A stretch of DNA of 43,384 bases from Prolixibacteraceae bacterium (lineage in GTDB: Bacteria; Bacteroidota; Bacteroidia; Bacteroidales; Prolixibacteraceae), in assembly GCA_028282195.1 (NCBI GenBank), contig JANQII010000309.1, positions 1 through 43,384 on the forward strand. The letters run 5' to 3'. Shown piece after piece: positions 1 through 8,375 of the stretch (position 1 is its first letter; every line of letters begins with the position of its first letter). Below the pieces are notes generated by a model, which was given only the letters and a program-made list of their open reading frames with translations, was not told where the DNA came from and did no database searches. The position numbers were made by a program, and so were the translations under genes.

Positions 1-183
1 GGTTAGGGGAGAGTATAGAGTACTTGTATAAAAATATGTGAATCAAGGGTTTATTCTAAATATTCAGGAAAATCCGGATTTAAAGGCAAGATTTTCAACT
101 CTTGATTCGCATTAATAGTGTAAGAGATAATAAGTAGTAGTTTGTAGGGTATTTTGTTTTTAGGCATAGGTTCTTGATGTGTA

Positions 184-191
184 TAGTTTTG
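184..191 (+). promoter_or_regulatory. possible -7 promoter element for the M3 peptidase gene
   Basis: TAGTTTTG matches the Bacteroidota -7 consensus TAnnTTTG and lies about 115 bases before the chosen start codon. I could not find a TTG box at the usual 19-21 base spacing, so this is a weak call. The rest of bases 1-306 is AT-rich and shows nothing else I recognise. Confidence 0.25.
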
Positions 192-306
192 TAATTAAAA
201 GATAAAGTTAAAATAGTCACAAACTTTTCCTAATCAAAATCATAAAAAGAACTCGTTGAATTTCTTATTTTTAACGCTAATTTTTAATACTGAAAACTTA
301 CTACTA

Positions 307-2412
307 ATGAGAAAATCTTTTGTCTACCTGTTGTTATTGCTGGTGGCATATGCCTGTAATACAACAAAAGAAACCAAGCAAACAATGGAAAATCCGTTTT
401 TCACAACTTACGAAACTCCTTTTCAGGTTCCTCCGTTTGATCTGATCCAGCTGGATCATTATTTACCAGCTGTTGAGGAAGGGATCAAACAGCAGCAAGC
501 TGAAATTGACGCTATTACAGCAAATACAGAAGAACCAACTTTCGACAATACCATTTTGGCACTTGACAAATCAGGTGAATTGCTAAATAACGTTAGCACT
601 GTATTTTACAATATTAATTCTGCAAATACAAATCCTGAAATGCAGGAGTTGGCGCGTGAGATTTCACCAAAAGTTACAGCACACAAAGATAATGTGATGC
701 TTAACAAAGAACTTTTTGTTCGTGTAAAAGCGATTTATGAAAAGCGTAATGACCTTGGATTAGATGCAGAGCAACTGCGTGTAGTTGAAAAGTATTATAA
801 AGATTTTGAACGTAACGGTGCTAACCTTGATGATGAAGCTCAGGCCAAATTACGCGAACTTAACCAGGAGCTTTCAACTTTAAGATTGAAGTTTGGGGAG
901 AATATGTTGGCTGAAACCAACGTGAATTTCAAATTGGTTATTGAAGATGAAAAAGATCTTGCCGGACTTTCAGAAGGTGTTATTGCTGCAGCGGCTGATG
1001 AAGCGAAAAAGAATGAGATGGAAGGCAAATGGGTATTTACACTTCAAAAACCAAGTATGATCCCATTCCTTCAGTATGCAGAAAACCGTGATTTGCGTGA
1101 GAAGATTTACCGTGGTTATTTCATGCGTTGCAACAACGATGATGAATTTGATAACAAAGAGGTTTTTGCCAGAATGATCAAATTGCGTCAGCAAAAAGCA
1201 GAACTGTTAGGTTTTAAAGACTTTGCTGCATACATCATCGATAAAAACATGGCCAAAACCCCTGAGAATGTTTACGATTTCCTGATGAAGCTTTGGAAAC
1301 CAGCTTTGGAGCGTTCCAAAATGGAGTTGAAAGAAATGCAGGCGATTATCGATCGTGAAGGCGGAAACTTTAAACTTCAGTCCTGGGACTGGTGGTATTA
1401 TGCCGAAAAACTTCGCAAAGAAAAATACAAACTTGATGAGGAAGAAACCAAGCCTTACTTTAGCCTGGATCAGGTAACCGAAGGTGTTTTCTATGTATGC
1501 GAGAAGCTTTACGGAATTAAATTCATTAAACGTGATGACGTTCCGGTATATCACCCTGAAGCAGTTGCTTACGAAGCGCAGGAAGCTGACGGATCACATA
1601 TCGGTGTACTATATATGGATTTCCACCCACGTGACAGCAAACGTGTAGGTGCATGGTGTACAAGCTATCGCGATCAGGCTTATGAAGGTGGTAAAAAGAG
1701 CAAATATCCGGTAGCATCTATTGTATGTAATTTTACCCGCCCAAGTGGCGATACACCAGCATTGCTGACTTTTGATGAAGTAATTACTTACTTCCACGAG
1801 TTTGGACATGCATTGCACGTGTTGTTTACCGATGGGCCTTTCCAGCGTACTGCCGGAAACGTTCCAAGAGACTTTGTTGAGCTTCCTTCACAAATTATGG
1901 AAAACTGGGCTGCTGCTCCTGAAGTATTGAAAGTTTATGCCAAACATTATAAAACCGGTGAAGCAATTCCAGATGAGTTGGTAGACAAAATCGTTAGAAG
2001 CGGACACTTTAACCAGGGGTTTGCAACAGTTGAATACCTGGCAGCTTCATTGTTGGATATGGATTGGCATACGAAAGATTTTGATGGCGATGTATTAAAA
2101 TTCGAAAAAGAATCCATGGACAACATTGGTTTAATTGACGAAATTATCCCTCGCTATCGTACGACCTATTTTGCACACATTTCCGGTGGATATGCTGCTG
2201 GTTACTACGTGTACATTTGGGCCGGTGTTTTAGATACCGATGCATTTGCAGCATTCCGTGAATCAGGCGATTTGTTTAATCCTGAGCTAGCATCAAGATT
2301 CAGAACTTTGCTTGCTAAATCAGGTTCTGATGAAGGAATGAATGTTTACCGTGCATTCCGCGGGCAGGAACCATCAACCGAACATCTTTTGAAAAAAAGG
2401 GGACTAAAATAA
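307..2412 (+). CDS. M3 family metallopeptidase (peptidyl-dipeptidase Dcp-like), lipoprotein
   Basis: Predicted zinc metallopeptidase of the thimet oligopeptidase/Dcp family, which cuts dipeptides or short pieces from oligopeptides. The zinc motif HEFGH is at residues 497-501, with the third ligand Glu at about residue 525 in FVELPSQ. The frame opens upstream at a TTG, but the ATG at 307 is preferred: it gives a hydrophobic signal ending in a lipobox (LVAYAC, lipid cysteine at residue 17). The mature enzyme is therefore probably tethered to a membrane on the periplasmic side. About 700 residues fits the roughly 680-residue Dcp family. The C-terminal region contains the substrate-binding stretch HISGGYAAGYYVYIWA. 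The gene stands alone and is followed by a strong terminator. Family assignment is firm; exact specificity is inferred. Confidence 0.92.
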   Translation: MRKSFVYLLLLLVAYACNTTKETKQTMENPFFTTYETPFQVPPFDLIQLDHYLPAVEEGIKQQQAEIDAITANTEEPTFDNTILALDKSGELLNNVSTVFYNINSANTNPEMQELAREISPKVTAHKDNVMLNKELFVRVKAIYEKRNDLGLDAEQLRVVEKYYKDFERNGANLDDEAQAKLRELNQELSTLRLKFGENMLAETNVNFKLVIEDEKDLAGLSEGVIAAAADEAKKNEMEGKWVFTLQKPSMIPFLQYAENRDLREKIYRGYFMRCNNDDEFDNKEVFARMIKLRQQKAELLGFKDFAAYIIDKNMAKTPENVYDFLMKLWKPALERSKMELKEMQAIIDREGGNFKLQSWDWWYYAEKLRKEKYKLDEEETKPYFSLDQVTEGVFYVCEKLYGIKFIKRDDVPVYHPEAVAYEAQEADGSHIGVLYMDFHPRDSKRVGAWCTSYRDQAYEGGKKSKYPVASIVCNFTRPSGDTPALLTFDEVITYFHEFGHALHVLFTDGPFQRTAGNVPRDFVELPSQIMENWAAAPEVLKVYAKHYKTGEAIPDELVDKIVRSGHFNQGFATVEYLAASLLDMDWHTKDFDGDVLKFEKESMDNIGLIDEIIPRYRTTYFAHISGGYAAGYYVYIWAGVLDTDAFAAFRESGDLFNPELASRFRTLLAKSGSDEGMNVYRAFRGQEPSTEHLLKKRGLK

Positions 2413-2436
2413 TTAGTATTATTTGTGATACTTAAG

Positions 2437-2467
2437 AGGCTCTGCAGTTTTTGCAGGGTCTTTTTTT
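2437..2467 (+). terminator. intrinsic terminator of the M3 peptidase gene
   Basis: AGGCTCTGCA (2437-2446) pairs with TGCAGGGTCT (2452-2461) across a five-base loop, with two G-U pairs, and runs into a T tract to 2467. It starts 24 bases after the stop codon. Confidence 0.85.
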
Positions 2468-2503
2468 GTTGTGTTGTGAGTGGTGCGTTTCGAGCAAAAA
2501 GTC

Positions 2504-2602
2504 ATCCCGATGAAGATCGGGATCTCCATCGATTTACTCTAACGTTTCAATCTTGACCCCCTCCGTCTTCCCCGAATACTCGGGGATTCCTCGTCCCCGG
2601 GG
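2504..2602. repeat. cluster of short intergenic palindromes
   Basis: Three inverted repeats lie close together between the peptidase terminator and the restriction gene: ATCCCGAT-GAAG-ATCGGGAT (2504-2523), CCCCGA-ATAC-TCGGGG (2570-2585) and CCCCGGGG (2595-2602). The segment is more GC-rich than its surroundings. It resembles the small dispersed palindromic repeats common between Bacteroidota genes; no coding potential was seen. Confidence 0.5.
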
Positions 2603-2703
2603 CTAGCGTGGACTTGTAGTCCGTATTTTGCTTTGAAAAAGCAATAAAAGTGATTGGTCCCAATTACGAATTTGCGCCAGCAATGGGCTTCGGTGTTATT
2701 TCG

Positions 2704-2711
2704 TATCTTTG
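2704..2711 (+). promoter_or_regulatory. -7 promoter element of the restriction-modification operon
   Basis: TATCTTTG matches TAnnTTTG exactly and lies 19 bases before the ATG at 2730, giving a very short leader. The nearest upstream TTTG (2671-2674) is too far away for the usual spacing, so the -33 part is uncertain. Confidence 0.5.
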
Positions 2712-2729
2712 TAGAGAAAATGATTTTTT

Positions 2730-3689
2730 ATGAAATTTGTAAATAGAAATAAACCTGATAAGTGGAAAAAAGATATTGCGAGTTCCGTTGATTTTTACAA
2801 CCAATGGTTTCTAAAATTTGCTCCAAAGACATTTCGTGAAACAAGGATACATACAACAAAAGAAGTTGAGCTAGCTCTAAAAAAGACTGATAACTTATTA
2901 AAACTGAATCCCAAAGTTTTATCTGATAATCCTGATATTCTCGCAATGTTGAGAATGTCTACTTGTCCACCTATCGCAAGAGATAGACTTATTGGATTAT
3001 CGTATGTAACACCAAATCTGGTTAAATCGCTTGAATCAAATAAGCTACCCAAAAGAATGGATAGTGACAAGTTACATATTGAGTTAATAAAACTTTGCGA
3101 TACCATCCAAAAACTGATTGACCCTGATATATTTACTTGGATTGAGGCTAAAAGTATACCATCAGAAAGTGAAGTAGAGCGAGCTGCAACTATTATTGCG
3201 GATAGATTATGTGGAGCAGTTGCAGACCCAATTATACGTAATGCTCAAGAAGAAAGACAACTTGCGGTTATAACCAAATGGTTAGAAGAAAGGAATTATC
3301 GTAAATTAGAACCTAACGAAGTAAAAGATTTTAGAGAATTTCCTAAAGGAACTTTTGACTTCCATTTTAATGTGCCTGTTAACTTGAATGAAGAAAAAAA
3401 GGTAAATATTCCTGTTGACATTATAATAAATCCACACAAAAACACTAAAGCAAACATTCCTATCCTTATTGAAGCCAAATCTGCTGGAGATTTTACTAAT
3501 GTCAATAAACGCAGAAAAGAGGAGGCTGTGAAGATGTCACAGTTGAGAAACACATACGGTGATAAAATTCAATTTGTCTTATTTCTTTGTGGCTACTTTG
3601 ATAGTGGATATTTAGGATATGAAGCAGCAGAAGGTATTGATTGGATTTGGGAACATAGAATTGAAGACATTTCAAAGTTAGGGATATGA
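2730..3689 (+). CDS. XamI-like type II restriction endonuclease
   Basis: The N-terminal segment (WKKDIASSVDFYNQWFLKFA, then STCPPIARDRLIGLS) is the conserved pattern of XamI-family restriction enzymes as I remember it. A PD-(D/E)XK core is visible: Asp230 in the IPVDIII strand and Glu248-Ala-Lys250 in the LIEAKSAGD strand. It overlaps the following methyltransferase by four bases (ATGA), the usual layout of a type II pair. The founder XamI cuts GTCGAC; whether this protein shares that site cannot be read from the sequence. The length (319 residues) suits a complete enzyme, with no disruption seen. The family call rests on recalled similarity plus the catalytic motif and the partner gene. Confidence 0.8.
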   Translation: MKFVNRNKPDKWKKDIASSVDFYNQWFLKFAPKTFRETRIHTTKEVELALKKTDNLLKLNPKVLSDNPDILAMLRMSTCPPIARDRLIGLSYVTPNLVKSLESNKLPKRMDSDKLHIELIKLCDTIQKLIDPDIFTWIEAKSIPSESEVERAATIIADRLCGAVADPIIRNAQEERQLAVITKWLEERNYRKLEPNEVKDFREFPKGTFDFHFNVPVNLNEEKKVNIPVDIIINPHKNTKANIPILIEAKSAGDFTNVNKRRKEEAVKMSQLRNTYGDKIQFVLFLCGYFDSGYLGYEAAEGIDWIWEHRIEDISKLGI

Positions 3690-5287
3690 TAGTTAGCTTG
3701 CAAAATATAGAAGAGAAGCGAGTTATCTTTCAAAACAAGATTGATAAGTCAAAATCCAATAAAGAGAGGAATAAATTAGGGCAATTTGCAACTCCAAATA
3801 ACTTGGCTATAGATATACTACAGCAGACGCAAGAATATTTAAATACCGGAAAATCCATTTCTTTTTTAGACCCTGCAATTGGCAGTGGTTCTTTCTTTTC
3901 TGCATTTCAACGTGTTTTTCACGATTACAAGATTGATAAACAGCATGGATATGAAATAGACAGCGAATTTGCAGAAGTTGCTTCTTCATTATGGAATGAC
4001 CAAGGCTTAGAAGTTTTCAACCAAGATTTCACAAAAGTAAAGCCATTAAATTCTAACCAAGTTGATTTGCTTGTTTGTAATCCTCCATACGTAAGACATC
4101 ATCATTTAACAGAAGGAGACAAAAAACGTTTAGTTGCCGAGACTAAGACAAAGTTTGGTATTTCTGTTTCAAAGTTATCTGGATTATATTGTCATTTTAT
4201 ATTTAAAGCTCATGATTTTCTTAAAAAGGATGGAATTAGTGTATGGCTAATTCCTAATGAATTTTTGGATGTAAATTATGGTAAAACTATAAAAGAATAT
4301 TTGTTAAGAAATGTCCAGTTATTACGGATTCATCGATTTAATCCTGATAACCTGAAATTTTCAGATGCTTTAGTATCATCTGTTGTTGTCTGGTTTAAAA
4401 AGAGCAGTCCTAAAAGTGATTCAGGTGTAAAATTTACATCAGGCGATAATATAAAAAATCCTGATAACACAAATTTAGTTGATATTAACTTACTCGATTC
4501 GAAAAAAAAATGGTCTGATATATTTAAAAATGGTATAACCAAAAAATCTGGAGAAACTAATAATCCACTGATAAAAGACTTATTTTTAATAAAAAGAGGA
4601 ATTGCCTCTGGTAATAATTCTTTTTTCATCCTCTCAGAACAAGACTTAAAAAGAAAGAACCTGCCAAAAGCTTTCTTTAAATCAATTCTTCCGAGTCCGA
4701 AATATATTGATTCATTAATAATCGAATCCGATTTATGCGGAAATCCTGATATTCAAACTAAATACTATTTGCTAAATAGTAAGGAAAGTATGGAAGATAT
4801 TAAAAGTGAATCGGAGTCTTTATATAAATATCTAAAAGCAGGAGAAGAAAAAGGTGTTCAAAATGGATATATATGTAAAAATAGAAATCCTTGGTATTCA
4901 CAGGAAAATCGTGAATCACCTCTGTTTGTTTGTAATTATATAGGACGAGAAAATGGTACAAAAGTTTTTAGGTTTATTTTAAACAGGTCGAATGCAATAG
5001 TAACCAACTCTTACTTAGGATTATATCCTAAGCCTTTATTTAGTAGATTGGAAAAGGGAAATCCTAATTTGGCTACTGAAATTCTAAACATGCTTAATTT
5101 GATTCCCTCTCAAGAGCTTGTAAAGAAAGGACGTGTTTATGGTGGTGGAATGTATAAACTTGAGCCTAAAGAATTAGAGAATGTTGAAATTGAATTACCT
5201 AAAGCGTTGGATAAATACATTAATCCGACAAAGCAGTTGACCTTATTTGAACCGAGTAGAAATTACGCCACACAACAAAAAATATAG
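3686..5287 (+). CDS. adenine-specific DNA methyltransferase of the XamI-like R-M system
   Basis: Class I N6-adenine DNA methyltransferase. The SAM-binding motif I is DPAIGSGSF (from residue 62) and the catalytic motif IV is NPPY (residues 132-135), so the motif order is that of gamma-type enzymes. The region after about residue 290, containing IKRGIASGNNSFFIL, is the probable target-recognition domain, as in Eco57I-like methylases. It starts inside the stop codon of the endonuclease gene (ATGA overlap), so the two are translationally coupled. The predicted role is to protect host DNA at the endonuclease site. At 533 residues it appears complete. Confidence 0.88.
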   Translation: MIVSLQNIEEKRVIFQNKIDKSKSNKERNKLGQFATPNNLAIDILQQTQEYLNTGKSISFLDPAIGSGSFFSAFQRVFHDYKIDKQHGYEIDSEFAEVASSLWNDQGLEVFNQDFTKVKPLNSNQVDLLVCNPPYVRHHHLTEGDKKRLVAETKTKFGISVSKLSGLYCHFIFKAHDFLKKDGISVWLIPNEFLDVNYGKTIKEYLLRNVQLLRIHRFNPDNLKFSDALVSSVVVWFKKSSPKSDSGVKFTSGDNIKNPDNTNLVDINLLDSKKKWSDIFKNGITKKSGETNNPLIKDLFLIKRGIASGNNSFFILSEQDLKRKNLPKAFFKSILPSPKYIDSLIIESDLCGNPDIQTKYYLLNSKESMEDIKSESESLYKYLKAGEEKGVQNGYICKNRNPWYSQENRESPLFVCNYIGRENGTKVFRFILNRSNAIVTNSYLGLYPKPLFSRLEKGNPNLATEILNMLNLIPSQELVKKGRVYGGGMYKLEPKELENVEIELPKALDKYINPTKQLTLFEPSRNYATQQKI

Positions 5288-5480
5288 GTCATTTGGCGGA
5301 TAGTGCTAATTTAAAACATGTTAACATTTAAAAAAACATATAGCGGTTTGATAGGTTGGTGTTTCAAAATGCCAAACGCACCATATTCAAAACGTTAACG
5401 GTTATTATAAAAAGGCGGTGCTCCAATGAAAAATGGTTGAATTTACAAATAGATTTGCGTAAAATCCGAAAAAAATTGAA
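5288..5480. other. intergenic segment with a possible palindromic element
   Basis: Between the methylase and the YhcG remnant, GTTAAC occurs twice (about 5322 and 5395). They flank a stretch where GGTGTTT and AAACGCACC can pair loosely around GGTTTG and CCAAAC motifs. It resembles in outline the palindromic elements at 12955 and 13724, but the shared core found there is absent. No gene was seen. Confidence 0.3.
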
Positions 5481-5888
5481 ATGACAGATATTATCCATAA
5501 TACAGACAGATTATTCAATAAAGTTTCAGATTTGCTCAAAGTTGCACAAAACACGGTATTACAAGCTGTAAATACGACAATGGTTTCAACCTATAAGGAG
5601 TTCGGAAAAGGATTTTCAGTTACCAATATTCAACAAATGAGAAACTTTTATCTCATTTATCAAAAACAACAGACACTGTCTGCTAAATTTGAATTAAGCT
5701 GGTCGCATTATTTAAAACTTATGCGCATTGATGATACGGAAGAAAGAAAATTTTATGAAATCGAATCGATAAAAAATAATTGGAGTATCAGAGAATTACA
5801 ACGACAATATAATTCCGCCTTATATACAAGATTAGCATTAAGCAGGGATAAAAAGAAAATCAAAGAACCTGTCAGGAATTACATCTAA
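5481..5888 (+). pseudogene. remnant of a YhcG-family (DUF1016) PD-(D/E)XK nuclease
   Basis: The segment WSHYLKLMRIDDTEERKFYE followed by NNWSIRELQRQYNSALYTRL is characteristic of the DUF1016 N-terminal domain of YhcG-like proteins, which normally run to about 350 residues and end in a nuclease domain. Here the frame stops after 135 residues, so the nuclease domain is missing. There is also an in-frame gap: VNTTMVSTY runs directly into KEFGKGFSVTN, whereas complete members I recall carry about 30-40 residues between these motifs. It follows a restriction-modification pair, a common setting for this family. A short expressed protein cannot be excluded, but it would lack catalysis. Confidence 0.75.
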
Positions 5889-5907
5889 CTGCAATTAAAT
5901 AATCAGT

Positions 5908-6169
5908 ATTTAACGTGAGTTTTGGATTCAATAAGTTGTTTTTCAATGTCTTGGTATTTATTTGTATTAATCCCTGTTCGCGCCTCGGATTCCTTATGAT
6001 CCTTTGCGGTTTATTTATATTGACATTGATCAATTCACATTTATTGGTTTTCAACGGGTTATTTAATCGTAAAGTGTGCTAAATTTTTACCGGAAAGTTC
6101 GCTACAGGGTGGCTTGGGTCAATGATTATTTTGCAAAATGTTAAGATCAACCTAAAACTCACGTTATTT
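5908..6169. mobile_element. 254-bp MITE-like element with terminal inverted repeats
   Basis: AACGTGAGTTTTGGATT at 5912-5928 is repeated in inverse orientation at 6149-6165 (15 of 17 positions match). The element is flanked on both sides by ATTT (5908-5911 and 6166-6169), a 4-bp target-site duplication. Nothing in the 254 bp looks like a transposase, so it would need one supplied in trans. It sits directly behind the YhcG remnant. I cannot assign an IS family from the ends alone. Confidence 0.65.
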
Positions 6170-6243
6170 AGGAATTAATATATTTGTAAAACCAGTGTGC
6201 GAAAAAAGACTACCAGCACACACAGAAATTAAGTAATAATCTG

Positions 6244-6378
6244 TCAAACTATTTTAGGAAAGGTCAGGCCTCCCTGTAGCCTGGAAACTTTCACTGCGCA
6301 ATTGGTAAGCCGTCCTGCGTGTGCCATCTGGAGGTTCCCCAGTGCGGTTGGCAGGTCTCCCAGCGCCGCAGGGAACAC
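6244..6378 (-). repeat. GC-rich segment with loose 21-base periodicity
   Basis: Bases about 6261-6378 are far richer in G and C than the flanking DNA and are made of divergent units of about 21 bases (for example those starting CCCAGTGCGGTTGG and CCCAGCGCCGCAGG). On the minus strand an open frame from a GTG at 6378 to a TGA at 6244 (44 codons) reads ALGDLPTALGNLQ and further heptads. It lies just downstream of the response regulator stop codon, in another frame. It could be a decayed repeat protein tail, a structured RNA or foreign DNA. Bases 6170-6243 show nothing clear. Confidence 0.3.
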
Positions 6379-6394
6379 GATATTTTGTGCTGGG

Positions 6395-7108
6395 CTAAAT
6401 AAAATTCGTTTTAACATATTCCTGAAATTTTTCCCGGTATAGTTTACTTACCGGAATTACGATACCATCACCACAAATAATTGTGTTGCTTTCAATTTCG
6501 GTTATTTTTTGAAGGTTTACGATATACGATTTATGTACACGCATAAATTGATCTTCAGGAAGCTGGTTCTCAATGGATTTTAAACTTAATAAAGACATGA
6601 TTGGTTTTGCATTTTCCCGATGAATACGGACATATTCATTCATGCCTTCAATGTATTGTATTTTATTTAGCTCAATGCGGATAATCTTGTACTCCGATTT
6701 GATGAATAGAAATTCTTTGTCTGATTTAATACTTAACGTTTGACTATTGGCATAAATCCATTTTTTGGCTTTTTCAGCAGCTTTTAAAAAATCAGGATAA
6801 TCAACCGGTTTTAGCAGGTAATCAACAGCATTTACTTTAAATCCATCAATTGCATATTGGTCAAAGGCTGTTGTGAAGATTACAATAGGTTGGTGATCCA
6901 ATTTATTGACCAGTTCGATCCCATTTAAATCAGGCATTTTGATATCAATAAAAACAATATCAACTTTATTTTCTGACAAAAATTCAAAAGCTTTTACCGA
7001 GTGTGTAAACCGTTGTTCAAGCGACAGGAATGGGGTTCTGTCAATGTGTTCAGCAATAACATCAATTGCTAAAGGTTCATCATCAATTATAACACATTTT
7101 AGATTCAT
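6395..7108 (-). CDS. LytTR-family response regulator
   Basis: Two-domain response regulator of 237 residues. The receiver domain has the acidic pair Asp9/Asp10, the phosphoacceptor Asp55 in DIVFIDIKMPDLNG, and the conserved Lys in LLKPVDYP. A LytTR DNA-binding domain follows from about residue 130 (YIEGMNEYVRIHRE, FMRVHKSYIVNL). LytTR domains bind direct repeats spaced about two helical turns apart. The gene overlaps the sensor kinase by four bases (ATGA) and is the last gene of the pair. A candidate target is the 21-bp repeat array at 11324-11488, upstream of the neighbouring lipoprotein operon; that link is inference. Confidence 0.93.
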   Translation of the reverse strand: MNLKCVIIDDEPLAIDVIAEHIDRTPFLSLEQRFTHSVKAFEFLSENKVDIVFIDIKMPDLNGIELVNKLDHQPIVIFTTAFDQYAIDGFKVNAVDYLLKPVDYPDFLKAAEKAKKWIYANSQTLSIKSDKEFLFIKSEYKIIRIELNKIQYIEGMNEYVRIHRENAKPIMSLLSLKSIENQLPEDQFMRVHKSYIVNLQKITEIESNTIICGDGIVIPVSKLYREKFQEYVKTNFI

Positions 7109-8289
7109 GCTAACGGGATTTTTAGTTTTACGATATAAGTTTCATCAGTTTTGTCAATTTTTAAATCGTATCGGTTTTTGAATAATAAGTCTAACCTTCT
7201 TTTGCTGTTCTCTAGTCCAATGCCGCTTTGTTCGTTTTTAGTGCTAAACACATGAATGGTATTCATGCAGGCAAAATACAAGTGCTTATTGTCAATGTCG
7301 AAAGCTATGTCTATTATACTTCTTTGTTGATAGCTTGCACCATATTTAAATGCATTTTCAATATAAGAAATGAAGATCAATACAGGGATCTCAATGTCGT
7401 TGTAAATTTCGGGAGACTTGAAGTTTATCTCAACATCATCAGCAAAACGTAGCTTCATTAGATCAATATAACTTCTGATAAATTCAAGCTCTTTGCTAAG
7501 GAGAACCTTTCCTTCCTTATTTTCATAAAGTAAATAACGCATCAACTTCGATAGTTTCATGATGGCTTCCTTAGATCTTTTTTTGTCTGCTTCAGCCAAA
7601 GAATAAATATTATTGAGCGTGTTCATAAAAAAATGTGGACTTATTTGATTCCGAAGTATTCCCAGCTGAGCTTGAATGTTTTCCTTTTCCAGTTGGTTTT
7701 TATCCTCTTCAATATCGTGCCAGTGTTTTGTAAAAGACAGTCCTGTATCAACAGAAATGATCAATAAGGAAAATAATAGTAAATCGGCATAAGGGGGTAT
7801 CGGATTTATCGGTTTTGGCTTGGGTTTTGGTCTGGGTTTCTTTGGCCTGTCATGAGCAAATTCCTGTCTTGAAGGAGGAGGCTGCTTACGTGCTTGTTGA
7901 AAATTAGCTTGATTGTCTGGTTTTATATTTTGTTTTTTTTGCCTTTGGTCTTGTGAGTATTCATTTTTATGACGAGGTGGTTGATTATCTGGCCTTGATC
8001 TTTTTTCAATATAAAAATAACCGGTCGAAACCAGGGTGATTAATACTACAGCCAAAACAATGAACAAGGTGTACTTCTTCTTTAATACTAAGCTGGGAAC
8101 TAATATCCAGTGATTGATAATAAATAGTGGAATAAGTAAAACCCGGTCTTGCCATATTTTTATTACGTTGGGCCATGATATTTCTCCATGTGCTTTAACA
8201 AAGATTAAGGGTAAAGTAAAAAGAAGTAAAAAGATAAATGACATTAGAATGATGTCAATGTTCCGGATGTATCTTTCTTTTTTACTCAT
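7105..8289 (-). CDS. LytS/YehU-like membrane sensor histidine kinase
   Basis: Histidine kinase of the His_kinase (PF06580) type. Membrane segments are predicted at about residues 11-31, 49-68, 73-93 and 167-184. Between the third and fourth is an unusual hydrophilic linker (about 95-166) rich in Pro, Lys, Arg and Gln, ending in KPRPKPKPKPINP. The phosphoacceptor is His219 in NQISPHFFMNTLNNIYSLAE. The ATP-binding motifs ENAFKYG and GIGLENSKRRL follow. It is cotranscribed with the LytTR regulator, so together they form a two-component system. The signal is unknown; the short extracytoplasmic loops suggest sensing in or near the membrane. Confidence 0.92.
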   Translation of the reverse strand: MSKKERYIRNIDIILMSFIFLLLFTLPLIFVKAHGEISWPNVIKIWQDRVLLIPLFIINHWILVPSLVLKKKYTLFIVLAVVLITLVSTGYFYIEKRSRPDNQPPRHKNEYSQDQRQKKQNIKPDNQANFQQARKQPPPSRQEFAHDRPKKPRPKPKPKPINPIPPYADLLLFSLLIISVDTGLSFTKHWHDIEEDKNQLEKENIQAQLGILRNQISPHFFMNTLNNIYSLAEADKKRSKEAIMKLSKLMRYLLYENKEGKVLLSKELEFIRSYIDLMKLRFADDVEINFKSPEIYNDIEIPVLIFISYIENAFKYGASYQQRSIIDIAFDIDNKHLYFACMNTIHVFSTKNEQSGIGLENSKRRLDLLFKNRYDLKIDKTDETYIVKLKIPLA

Positions 8290-8328
8290 TCCTTAAAGTT
8301 ACATAAAAATAGAGATTGGCCTTTATTT

Positions 8329-8361
8329 ACTCAGGGGGTGACTTCAAGTCACCCCCTGAGT
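8329..8361. terminator. 33-base near-perfect palindrome between two minus-strand operons
   Basis: ACTCAGGGGGTGACTT (8329-8344) and AAGTCACCCCCTGAGT (8346-8361) form a 16-bp perfect stem around a single base. It lies 14 bases after the lipoprotein stop codon and 39 bases before the kinase start. No T run follows on the minus strand, so it may act as a transcript stabiliser, a roadblock or a protein site instead of a classic terminator. Confidence 0.5.
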
Positions 8362-8375
8362 TGGAAATGGATGGT

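Noticed and set aside
256-306. Upstream TTG start for the M3 peptidase
   Set aside because: It adds 17 residues before an obvious lipoprotein signal; ATG 307 gives a normal lipobox at residue 17.
2504-2602. Insertion sequence remnant upstream of the restriction genes
   Set aside because: Only short local palindromes are present, with no paired ends, target duplication or transposase fragment.
5872-6054. 60-codon minus-strand open frame
   Set aside because: It lies across the border of the inverted-repeat element and has no recognisable motif.
6244-6394. Signal recognition particle or other known small RNA
   Set aside because: GGTCAGG recalled the SRP loop, but the following GGAAGGAAGCAGCC-type sequence is missing and the segment is explained better by 21-base repeats.
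7801-7850. Gly/Thr-rich plus-strand repeat in the kinase gene
   Set aside because: It is the reverse strand of the PKPKPKP linker codons, not an independent repeat.
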